Positions 31,983 through 42,220 of a stretch of 64,000 nucleotides of DNA are shown here, piece after piece (the first letter of the stretch is position 1; each line of letters starts with the position of its first letter). The stretch comes from Thalassia testudinum (taxonomy: Eukaryota > Streptophyta > Magnoliopsida > Alismatales > Hydrocharitaceae). The DNA lies in contig JAZHRO010000013.1 of assembly GCA_037157565.1 (NCBI GenBank), forward strand, positions 121,038,001-121,102,000, in the 5' to 3' direction. A model generated the notes under the pieces. The model searched no databases. It saw nothing but the letters and a program-made list of their open reading frames with translations, and was not told where the DNA came from. A program made the position numbers and the translations under genes.

Positions 31983-33952
31983 TTAGCGATGATCAGCCCA
32001 CGGTGGTAACGGCAAGGTAAGAGCAACCTTGTCCGAGACAGGTTCAAGGAGCACATGGTCAACAAAGGGTTTGAGGTGTTGTCCATTGACCTTGAAAATA
32101 TTACCCATCTTAAGGTCGGAGATTTCAATGGCCTCGTTAGGGAAAATCTGCTCAATAACGAATGGGCCATCCCACTTAGACCTAAGTTTACCGAGGGAAA
32201 GCTTCAATCGAGAATCGAAAAGCCAGACCTTTTGGTTCGACTCAAAGCTCTTACGTGAAATCATCTGGTCATGGAGAGCTTTGGTCTTTGCCTTATAGAT
32301 TTTGGCATTTTCATAAGCATCATTTTGAAGCTCCTCCAACTCAGATAGTTGGAGTTTCCTGGTTTTCCCAGCCAACTCAAGGTCCACATTACATTTCTTG
32401 ATGGCCCAAAATGGCCGGTGTTCAAGTTTTACAGGTAAGTGACACTCCTTACCAAACACCAGACAGAATGAAGACAAATAGATAGGTATTTTGTATGCCG
32501 TACGGTAAGCCCAAAGACCATCATCTAGCTTTTGGGTGCAGTCCTTCCTATCAGAACTAACGATTTTCTAGAAAATGTTCTTGATCTCTCGATTGGAGAC
32601 CTCAGCCTGTCCGTTCATCTGAGGGTGGTAAAATATGGAAATCCGATGGCTCACCCAGTACTTCCCCAGTAAATTCCGAAACTGGGCATGAGTGAAATGT
32701 GTGCCACCATCACTGATAATTGCCCTTGGAACGCCGAACCGACTGCAAATATTTCTCTTCACAAAATCGATGACCACCTTGTGGTCATTGGTCTGAGTGG
32801 GAATTGCCTCAATCCACTTGGACACGTAATAAAAAATGACCAAAAGATATTGGTATCCAAATGAAGGAGGGAAGGGTCCCAAAAAGTCGATGCCCTAAAT
32901 ATCAAATATTTCGACGGAAAGAATTGGGTTCAGGGGCATCAAATCTCTCTTGGCCATGTTCCCGAGTGTCTGGCATCGGGTGCATGACTTAGAGAATTCC
33001 TGGGCATCCTTAAATAATGACGGCCAATAGAATCCGGATTACAAAATTTTTGCAGCCGTCTTTTTCTTGGAAAAGTGTCCACCACACGAGGATGTGTGAC
33101 AGAACTCAACTATGCTATGGAACTCGACTTCCAGGACGCATCGGTGAATAATCTAGTCTGCGCCAATGTGGTATAGCTCGGGATCATCCCAAAAATAATA
33201 TTTGGCCTCAAACACAAGTCTATCCCGTTATTGTTTGGTCCGGATAATTGACAATATCCGCAAACCAGGGGGTTTGGATACCCGAGACTTCAAAGATAGT
33301 TTCATCCGGAAAAGTATCAGAGATTGGAACATATAGATGAGGAGAATAAATTAGGATTCTCGAGAGGTAATCCACCACTACATTTTGTACCCCGGCTTTA
33401 TCCTTGATTTCAAGATCGAACTCTTGAAGTAGCAGAATCTAGCGAATAAGCCGAGGTTTGGCATCCTTTTTGGCAAAGAGATGTTTCAAGGCCGAGTGGT
33501 TGGTATAGATGATAACACAAGAACCTAATAGATAAGCCCTGAATTTTTCTAAAGTGAAAACTACGGCTAGCAATTCTTTTTCAGTAATGGTGTAGTTCCT
33601 CTAGGCCTCGTTCAGAGTTTTGCTAGCATAGTGAATCACAGAGGGCTTTTTCTCAATCTTTTGACCCAACACAGTCCCGATGGCATAATCAGATGTGTCA
33701 GCCATAATCTCAAATGGGGCTGTCCAAACCGTGGTTGCAATACCGGGGCACAGGTGACTGTCATTGTCAATAAATCAAAAGCCTTATGACATGATTCATC
33801 AAACTCGAATGGCACATCTTTGGCCAGAAGGTTACTCAAGGGCCGAGCAACCTTCAAGAAATCCTTAATGAATCTTAGATAAAAACCCACATGCCTATGG
33901 AAAGAGCAAATCTGTTTTACGGATGTCGGTGGAGGAAGTCTAGAGATAGCAT
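31983..33952 (-). pseudogene. ATH-C pol, 3' part: end of RT, RNase H, integrase
   Basis: Minus strand, continuing from 42,025 after removal of NA-A. It starts in RT (HVGFYLRFIKDF, about 33,900-33,865), then RNase H, the integrase zinc finger, the core with ISDGGTHFTHAQF and the glutamate-bearing segment AEVSNREIK (about 32,720-32,590), and a C-terminal part of about 165 codons (GKECHLPVKLEH ... KWDGPFVIEQIF ... NGQHLKPF) to a stop at 31,983. In-frame stops break RNase H and the zinc-finger region. Closest in the window to ATH-E. Confidence 0.92.
33948..33952. repeat. target-site duplication AGCAT, left copy (NA-A)
   Basis: AGCAT before the 5' LTR, repeated at 42020-42024. Removing NA-A plus one copy restores an uninterrupted RT frame in ATH-C. 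Confidence 0.95.
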
Positions 33953-35606
33953 TGATGAGTCCATTAAAATGGACTAATATTAAGCCTAAGAATATTTAAT
34001 TGTATAGTTTAGGTGTGTTAATAATGACAATTAAGTTATAGAATATTTGTACACCTTATGATTTAAGTTTATAACATTCTATAACTTAATTATTTTGTTA
34101 TTTTTATGTGCAGGTACTAAAATCCAGAAATAACAAGGGTGGGGGGATAATTTCCCCAAACAGCCGATTCTTTCCCCCCTTCCCCGTCGGACATTGGGGC
34201 AATCTTCTCCAACGCTCGCCGACCAAAAACAGAAAGGGATTTGCAAATCCCTGCATTGGGGCACGGAGGGAGAGAGAGGACTTATAAAGAGAAGAGGCAA
34301 TGTGCACAAGGGAGAATTCTTTCCCCCTCGTGGGGAACTACTTCACCGTGGAAAAGGCAAACCCTGTGATCCAACAGCGTGCATTATGTCTTCTTCCCCC
34401 TTGCGGGGAAAAACCTTCACCAGTGCGCACGCCTCCGCCCATGCACCTCTTCCCGCCACAAGCACCGCTCACCAACTGCCCGCTCCAGCCCCCTGCAAAT
34501 CAGACGCCGCACCCTCTTTGCCCGCGCGCACCAGCGCGCCCCTCATCTCCAGCCAGCCTTGCTTGCACCGCACCTGCCCTATAGTGCACTCTCTCATCCA
34601 GCCATAGCAGGTGCTCGCACACAAGCCCACGCCTCTCCTCCAGCACGCCCCAACCTCTCAAGCAAGTGCCCGCATGCCATCTCCCACACCTCACTGCAGC
34701 ACCCACACGCCCATCCATTGCGTGCCACAGCCTCCAGCATCATCATTGCACCTGCACCGATCTTCCCCCTTGGGGGAACAGTTGCAGGCGCACTCCAACC
34801 CGCGCGCACCTCCATCAACCCTGCAGACCACGTGCTTGCAGCCAACCGCAGCCATCTCCAGCACTGTTGCAGGCGCACCCCAACCTGCGCGCCTCCACCT
34901 GCCTGCAGGCCCTCTCTGCCCGCACATCAGCACGTGCGCGCAACTGCTTGAACAGCCGTAGCAGTAGCTACACCCTCTTGCTCCACAGGCCGGAGCTCCG
35001 GCCACCTCCGTCGCCGCCGCTGCCACCGTCTGAAAGCTCTCGACTTCGCCATCCTCTTGAGCCTTATATCGATCCCTACGGTTCTCTCTCTCTCGCGAGG
35101 AGCAGAGAGGAGGAAAGCTCTATTTTTATCTTAATTAGAAATTACATTCAATGCCATTTCCATCGATTTGATTTTTTTATTATTATTATATTATGGCAGA
35201 ATTGCATTCAAACACTCATAGTTCTTCCTAATTGCATGGTGTTGATATTAACTAGTTTAAAGGTTAATTTTGGGCTTAGCTTAAGTACTAATTGTTTTTA
35301 CTACACATCATGTGAAAACTATGTGAATTCATCTTAAATTTACTGAGGATTTCTGTAAGGGAAAACTACACTTACACCCTTAACTTTTTAGGTTATTGCA
35401 AATCTACTTTCCTTCACATTTTAAGTCCGATTTGGAAAGGGATTTTGCACTATCCGAAATAACATTAAATAATTAAGTATTGATTGCATCATTGCCTCCC
35501 TGTGAACACGACCCGCTCTTCTGCGAGTGGTTATTTTCATTATTTTTGATTAGTCGATTTTTCCACCACTTAAATAGTATAACGCTAAGCGAAAGGTCGT
35601 CTATCA
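33953..35606 (+). mobile_element. NA-A 5' LTR
   Basis: Starts TGATG followed by the inverted repeat AGTCCATT/AATGGACT, ends GTCTATCA. TATAAA at 34283-34288 precedes a GC-rich, Pro/Ala/His-coding-looking transcribed stretch. U5 reads CCTCCCTGTGAACACGAC ... CTGCGAGTGGTTATTTT, close to LTR-D1. Confidence 0.95.
34283..34288 (+). promoter_or_regulatory. TATA box of NA-A 5' LTR
   Basis: GGACTTATAAAGAGAAG. In the 3' LTR the same position reads GGACTTAAAAAGAGAAG, so its TATA is damaged. Confidence 0.65.
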
Positions 35607-35610
35607 AAAT

Positions 35611-35628
35611 TGGCACCGTTGCCGAGGA
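35611..35628 (+). other. NA-A primer-binding site (tRNA-Asp type)
   Basis: TGGCACCGTTGCCGAGGA, four bases after the LTR. It differs at two or so positions from the complement of plant tRNA-Asp 3' end, the primer of Athila-type elements. Confidence 0.85.
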
Positions 35629-36874
35629 GGCAACAGATGCAATAGATTTACTTTATTATTTTTGAATATTCTGAGTTGCGAAATTATCTGATCATTTTAT
35701 TATTGTGCGAGGAATCTAACACGGCGACGAGGCACAACAAAGCGACGACATTGAACCTAAACGACGTGCACGGCGGAGATGATCTTTTTGGTGGACCTTG
35801 ACGCCACCTGGAGGCCAAAAATAGGAACACGTGGGCCTTGATCCCACGCACATAGGCTTACTAAGAAGCCTATTTCTGATTTAGTCAGTAGATCTTAGTT
35901 AGATTTAGTTAGATAGACATTTTAGTTATATTTAGTCAGATAGACATTAGAAGTTAATTACTGTCTTTTGGACCCTTGTTGGGTATTTTTTTTTGGGAAC
36001 GTTTTTCCCAGTGCCATTTCATTTCTTATCGCTCTTGTATGCGGGAGCATATTTTTGGGAGCGTGTTCCCATTTTTTTAGATTCTAGGATTGTTTGAACT
36101 GCATGTTTGTTAGTTAGTTAGATTAGGTGTGTTTGTTATTAAAAAAAAAAAAATAATCGAACTGCCTGCTAGAACTGCATATCTATAGGACGATCATCTA
36201 GGACTGAATGAGCAGCATCTAGTTTATTTTTATTGCACTGCATTCATTACTGCACGAAGAAAGCTGGAGTAAGGTACGTCTTCTCTTGAGCATTAATTAT
36301 TTGTCATGCATATGCATTGAACCTAAATCTAAGACCACTAAATTGCTTGAATCAAATTAATTCAGTGGTCACTTTAAAAAAAAATTGGGACTGTTAAGAG
36401 GTTGGACTTTAAAATCTGTGACTAAAAATTATGTGCAAAAGGATCCTATTTGCGGAATTTCAAAAGAATCGAAACATGATCGTATGTTTGCACACTTGAG
36501 ACACTGTGCACCTCACACATAAGGTCACTAGATAATTTCTACCTCACCTCTTTTGCACCACAAGGGAAGTTAGTCGGAAATCAACAAGCCTATCCACCAA
36601 GTTACTTCGGTTCCTCGTGTGTGGGCTCGATTCGAGACTTCCATCCCTTGCGAGTAGGTTATAGGCACCAGCGAAGGTTGGCCTAGGACGCGTAATTTTT
36701 GCAAAACTTGTTTGGCTACCAACTAAACATATAACTATAAGACCTACAATCTACTAAAAACAGATCCCGTTGAATCTGCATTTGCTTTGACAATAGAACT
36801 CTCTAGGAAGTTTTCTGCTTATATTCTGAATTTTGCTAAAGCCTAAGAGAGTTAAAATTATTTTTCTTAAAGAA
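35629..36874 (+). other. NA-A leader
   Basis: Non-coding leader of about 1.2 kb with a poly-A run (36,140-36,153). NA-B lacks the block corresponding to 35,818-36,718. Nothing else is recognised. Confidence 0.75.
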
Positions 36875-38756
36875 ATGGATTATTCTTACTCCTATCATTC
36901 AGATTATTAAAGTCAATACTTTCCATCTTTTAATCAGGATCCCATGCTCCGAGCATATCCATCCTTTGATGGGTACATTGATAATTCATGGGATCATTCT
37001 CATTCTTACCTTGGGAGTACTGGCTTGATAACTCCCACTTTTGAGCAGAGCCTAGGAGTGGGATTTTCCAATCCTGAAATCCCTACTTCCATGCAAACAC
37101 CCAACCCTCCCACCCTTCATGATTTTCCGTATCGAGGTTGGACCGATACCCCTAGGCAACTAGAGCCTGAAATTGACTATCCTCCCCAACCTGGTAATAG
37201 TAGCCTCTCCTCTTTTATGATAGAAATGCAAAAACAACAAAAGGAAATAATGGAATCAATGGGAGAGATGTTGAGGAATAGTCAACAATTAAATGAAGAA
37301 ATAAGAGAACTTAGCTACACGGTTCCCAATAATCTTGATCCCTACCTATCTGATCATGATAATGAAAATAATTCTTAGGTACTTAATAACAATAGGGATC
37401 CAATTTTATGTAGCGATCACTTAGACTCTCCCAATGAGATGCGGCCACTAGTGCACAACAATCATAGTGATTATCCACCTGAACTATATTGGAGTCAAAA
37501 GCAAAAGAAAATTATTGTTCCTATCACTTCCCCTCTTGATTATTTGGTGGATTCCCATTCTACTCTTAGTGAGCCTACTCCTAACCCTCCACTTAGGGAA
37601 TCAACACCTATCATTCAATATCCTGAGGATTCAAATGTACCTAATGAAGGTGACCCTAAGGGAATGGAGGATGATCTATTTTGGTCTCAGGGATATGAAG
37701 AGTCTAATTCAGAGCATGAGGATGCCCCAACAGAGGAACCTGGACTGAAAATTTGTAGTGAATCATAGGAGAATTATTTATCATTTGAGGATTTAGCTCC
37801 AGAGGATAGAAAAAATATGATTAAATCTGGGTTCCTACTTTCTTTTGAGAGTCATCCTCCATCAAAACAGGAGTTGATATTAAAGGAGGACAAGAAAAAT
37901 AATGAGAAGTCTATGGGAGACTCTCGGGGACAAAACACGTCATTTGAGGATTTATACCCCGAGAGCAATAATGAATTCAATGATATAGGCTTCCTCCAAA
38001 ATATTAAGACTGATCCTCCCTTAGAAATAATTGAAAAAACTGATCCAACTCCTAATGAATCACGTATACACCGCGACAAATATTTGAGTGAACCAAACAA
38101 ATTTGGGGATGGGCGAAATGATAATGATTCTGACATTTTCACCCTGCCATCAAAGAGTTCTAATTTGGAGTCTACCCTTGATTCAAATATGACTCGATCA
38201 TTAATACTAGGTAGGGTAACGTGAAGTTGTCTACAACTATTAGGGAGTGTACACAATCTGAATCATTGTTGGAGTTGGACCCAACTAAGCCCTCACTGGA
38301 CTTAACCATTACCTTCCAACACTACAAACAACCCTTATACTCCCTAACCGATCCGTGGCTCAGATCTCTACTCATGTACATTCTTTCTGGAGAATATATC
38401 AGGCCATACATCCTAGGATAGAATGGCGACTATGGATTGATGCTTGTACTTTTACTCTCGCCATTCAAGGGTTTGAACTAATAATGATTATATCTTTTAA
38501 AACCCATCCTGCTTTGGAGGACCCTTGTTATCCTCCACTTATTCCGTTCCGGGAGGTCCCTTTTCATATTCCATTTATTATCCTTAGACCTCCCAAGGTA
38601 GCCAACGAGGTTTTTCACTTTCATATCTTCTGGCGAGCATTTGGAATTACATTGCATCATCAGCTCGCCAACATCCGTGGTTACCTGCTTTCTAGGCCTG
38701 TGCTGTTACGCATATTTTTAGGGCCTAACCTTTTCTGTTTGGAACCAGACTTATAG
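36875..38756 (+). pseudogene. NA-A ORF: unrecognised protein shared by the non-autonomous elements
   Basis: The frame from ATG 36875 (MDYSYSYHSDY) runs about 450 codons with stops at 36908, 37376, 37766 and 38222, then a frameshift leads into the last ~130 codons (38355-38756). Features: an N-terminal Tyr/Ser/Pro-rich stretch; a helix-forming segment MIEMQKQQKEIMESMGEML that could form a coiled coil; an acidic middle (IVPITSPLDYLV, EEPGLKI); and a C-terminal, more hydrophobic globular-looking part (CTFTLAIQGFE, HPALEDPCYPPLIPF, LEPDL end). About four in five residues of the C-terminal part match NA-B. There is no gag, zinc-knuckle, protease, RT, integrase or clear membrane motif. I do not know its function. 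Confidence 0.75.
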
Positions 38757-40320
38757 GTTCCTTCTTAGTCTGGCTGCTAACAGAAAATGCAGCGCTTGTT
38801 GGGAAGCAACTCAGCAAACTGTGTCAGGTGATTTCTTTCCTTTCTCCTCCTGCTTTAATTTTACAATGGGGACATTGTAGGATTTAGGCATGGGGGAGTG
38901 CATTTGCATTTTAGGAAGTATTTATGCATTTAGGTTAGTTTGAAAAAAAAGAAAAAAAATTTGAGCTGAATGGGTTAGTCCCTAGTAGAAAACCTTTGTC
39001 ATTAGAGGTTTTTCTTCTTGAATTATTTCTTAAGTTTAGAATCCAGTACATTTATTTCACGTGCACGCAGACTTGGTAATGGATCCTTGAGGAAAACCAA
39101 TGAGCATTTGTAATCTACTGAACCCTTGGACAGTTCATAGAGAGTCAGGCATACTATCTTCTAGTAAATCCACCTTATATTTGTGAGAAGAAGTAGAGAG
39201 ATTACTGGTGCGCTAAGTCTAGGGCAAGGACTCTCAAGTTTTGGATAATTAAATGATGATACTTTAGAGTTAGGCATAGTTTTCACTCTCTGTTCCTGGG
39301 TACATACTTTGAGTGAATTCCTGAGAGTCACCAAATAAGGCAGATACACAGAGATTGAGTCTTAATAAAGCTATAACTATGGTGGATGGTTACAACCATC
39401 CTTCATAGAGTCCTCAGCTGAAGGAGGGTAATAGTGTCAAAGGTCAGAAATATGCCTGTCCTATAAATTCCTTCCCAGTGCCGAGAATAGGCACTTCCAC
39501 CAAATAAGCCACACAAATTCCTTTTGACCATCATTATCCCTAATAATGCCTTGTAAATAAAGGTCTGTATCGTGTTGCGTTGATTGAAAAGGAAACAAAA
39601 ACAAGAAATAGAGAAAAAAAAAAGAAAGAGAGAAAAGAAGAAGAAAAAGAAGAAACAAGAAGAAGAAAAAGAAGAAATAGTTATATTACAAAAAAAAAAA
39701 ATCCAAGTTTCTAATGTTTCTGAGGCAGCAAAACACCTATCGCGTTCCACCAAATATGACCCATACCTACCTTCTAGTATTTCTAATCGCCTGAATACCG
39801 GTTGAGAATTCTAACTTAGTTGTATAGTTATTAGGAGTTGAATTTCAGTGTGGATGCTATGTGAGGCCACCAAATAGTGAGTATAATTTCTAAATCTGGC
39901 AAGATTTGTGATCACAGAAAGAAAAAGAAGAGGGAGTGCCCAGGAACATCAAGAAAGCACAGTTGTGTAGCCTCTCTCAGAGTTGACTTATCTAATAGTC
40001 TAGAGAGGTAGACTCTGCAATACTAGACTATATGTAGCACCAGTAGAGTGTGTGCCACCAAATACAAATCCATTCAACTTGTTATCTCCTACCTAAGCCA
40101 AACACCGGGGTCAAATTACAGATTATCGTTCGCTTTATCCCCGAGGGAAGTAGTTGCCTATCTCAACAGAAATTCTTGCCAAGGGTAATGTATGAACTCC
40201 TAATGCAAATTGGCTCTTTCACTTGGATCTGTTACCTAGGCTATCAGCACTTCACATTTGTCTGGATTTCTAAAGTTTTGAAATAAGAAAAGAAGTCTTC
40301 TGATTGCCTCTATTATTCAT
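38757..40320 (+). other. NA-A 3' untranslated region
   Basis: Begins GCGCTTGTTGGGAAGCAAC, then GGGGACATTG and AGGCATGGGGGAG (38886-38898). A GAA/AAAG purine tract lies at 39,590-39,700. It lacks the TATGGCTGGC motif pair of ATH-C/E. The reverse-strand Phe/Ser-rich frames over the purine tract are not genes. Confidence 0.8.
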
Positions 40321-40359
40321 TTTTGCTAGGGACTAGCAAATCTTAGGCATGGGGGTATT
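40321..40359 (+). other. hairpin plus polypurine tract before NA-A 3' LTR
   Basis: TTTGCTAG/CTAGCAAA with loop GGA (40322-40340), then AGGCATGGGGG (40345-40355) and TATT, directly before the LTR. Confidence 0.9.
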
Positions 40360-42019
40360 TGATGAGTCCATTAAAATGGACTAATATTAAGCCTAAGAAT
40401 ATTTAATCGTATAGTTTAGTTGTGTTAATAATGACAATTAAGTTATAGAATATTTGTACACCTTATGATTTAAGTTTATAACATTCTATAACTTAATTAT
40501 TTTATTATTTTTATGTGCAGGTACTAAAATGCATAAATAACAAGGGTGGGGGAATAATTTCCCCAAACAGCTGATTCTTTCCCCCCTTCCCCGCCGGACA
40601 TTGGGGCAATCTTCTCCAACGCTCGCCGGCCAAAAATAGAAAGGGATTTGCAAATCCCTGGATTGGCACATGGAGGGAGAGAGAGGACTTAAAAAGAGAA
40701 GAGGCGGCGTGCACAAGGGAGAAATCTTTCCCCCTCGCGAGGAACTGCTTCACCGTGGAAAAGGAGAACCCTGTGATCCAGCAGCGTGCACTGTGTCCTC
40801 TTCCCCCTTGCGGGGAAAAACCTTCACCAGTGCGCATGCCTCCGCCCATGCTCCTCTTCCTGCCACAAGCACCGCTCACCAACTGCCCGCTCCAGCCCCC
40901 CTACAAATCAAACGCCTCACCCTCTCTACCAGCGCACCCCTCATCTCCAGTCGGCCTTGCTTCCACCGCACCTGCCCTACAGCACACTCTCTCATCCAGC
41001 CACAGCAGGCGCTCGCACACAAGCCCACGCCTCTCCTCCAGCGCGCCCCAACCTCTCATGCAGGCGCCTGCACCTCATCTCCCGCGCCTCACTGCAGCAC
41101 GCGCACGCCCATCCACTGCGTGCCGCAGCCTTCAGCATCATCACCGTGCCTGCACCAATCCTCCCCCTTGGGGGAACAGTTGCAGGCTCACTCCAACCTG
41201 AGCACACCTCCATCAACCCTGCAGACCACGCACCTGCAGCCAACCACATCCATCTCCATCCCTATTGCAGCCGCACCCGAGCCCGCGTGCCTCCACCCGC
41301 CTGCAGGCCCTCTTTGCCCGCACACCTGCACGCGCGCGTGCCTGCTCAAATAGCCGCAGCAGTAGCTACACCCTCTTGCTCCACAGGCTGAAGCTCCGGC
41401 CACCACCGCCGGCCACCTCCGTCGCCGTCGCTGCCGCCGTCGGAAAGCTCTCGACCTTGCCGTCCTCTTGAGCCTCATATCGATCCCCGCGGTTCTCTCT
41501 CTCTCGTGAGGAGGAGAGAGGAGGAAAGCTCTATTTTCATCTTAATTAGAAATTACATTCAATGCCATTGCCACCGATTTGATTTTATTATTATTATTAT
41601 TATATTGTGGCAGAATTGCATTCAAACACTCATAGTTCTTCCTAATTGCATGGTGTTGATATTAACTAGTTTAAAGGTTAATTTTGGGCTTAGCCTAAGT
41701 ACTAATTGTTTCTAGTACACATCATGTGAAAACTGCATGAATTCATCTTAAATTTATTATGGATTTCTATAAGGGAAAACTACACTTACACCCTAACTTT
41801 TTAGGTTATTGCAAATCTACTTTCCTTCACATTTTAAGTCCGATTTGAAAAGGGATTTCACACTATCCGAAATAACATTAAATAATTAAGTATTGATTGC
41901 ATCATTGCCTCCCTGTGGACACGACCTACTCTTCTGCGAGTGGTGATTTTCATTATTTTTGATTAGTCGATTTTTCCACCACTTAAATACTATAACGCGA
42001 AGCGAAAGGTCGTCTATCA
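40360..42019 (+). mobile_element. NA-A 3' LTR
   Basis: Same ends as the 5' LTR (TGATGAGTCC ... GTCTATCA). The two LTRs differ by scattered substitutions and small indels, including a loss of about 10-15 bp near 40,925 and an extra GCCGGCCACC unit near 41,410, so insertion is not recent. Confidence 0.95.
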
Positions 42020-42024
42020 AGCAT
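42020..42024. repeat. target-site duplication AGCAT, right copy (NA-A)
   Basis: Matches 33948-33952. Confidence 0.95.
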
Positions 42025-42220
42025 CCACCTTAGCTCTATCAACATCAATTCCTCGACTAGAGACCACGTGACCAAGGAAGATGCCTTCCTGAGTCATACA
42101 GTGGCTCTTTTCCCAGCTAAGGACCAGCCGTGTTTTGATGCATCTTTGAAGAATCAATTCCAGGTTAGCTAGGGAAGACTCAAAAGAATCTCCAAAAATG
42201 GGGAAATCATCCATGAACAC
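42025..42220 (-). pseudogene. ATH-C RT, middle fragment with active-site box
   Basis: Minus strand; starts at the RT catalytic box VFMDDF (about 42,220-42,200) and continues FGDSFESSLANLE ... GHVVSSRGIDVDRAKVDA to the NA-A insertion point. LTR-D1 lies on its upstream side and NA-A on its downstream side. The frame is open throughout. Confidence 0.92.

Larger units (their letters stand above)
33953..42019 (+). mobile_element. NA-A: complete non-autonomous LTR retrotransposon (8,067 bp)
   Basis: Two direct LTRs of 1,654 and 1,660 bp, a 5-bp TSD, a tRNA-Asp-type PBS, a PPT, and an internal region of about 4.75 kb without gag, protease, RT or integrase. It carries one broken ORF of unknown function. 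This is the layout of a large retrotransposon derivative (LARD). It depends on proteins from another element; its U5 resembles that of the D family. Confidence 0.95.

Noticed and set aside
34379..35337. 190- and 223-codon frames
   Set aside because: NA-A LTR sequence; Pro/Ala/His/Thr low complexity, not in the same frame in the other LTR.
36875..38756. Env-like protein of an endogenous plant retrovirus
   Set aside because: Position before the 3' UTR would fit, but no signal peptide or transmembrane segment is visible.
39403..39753. Phe/Ser-rich minus-strand frame
   Set aside because: Translation of a purine tract in the NA-A 3' UTR.
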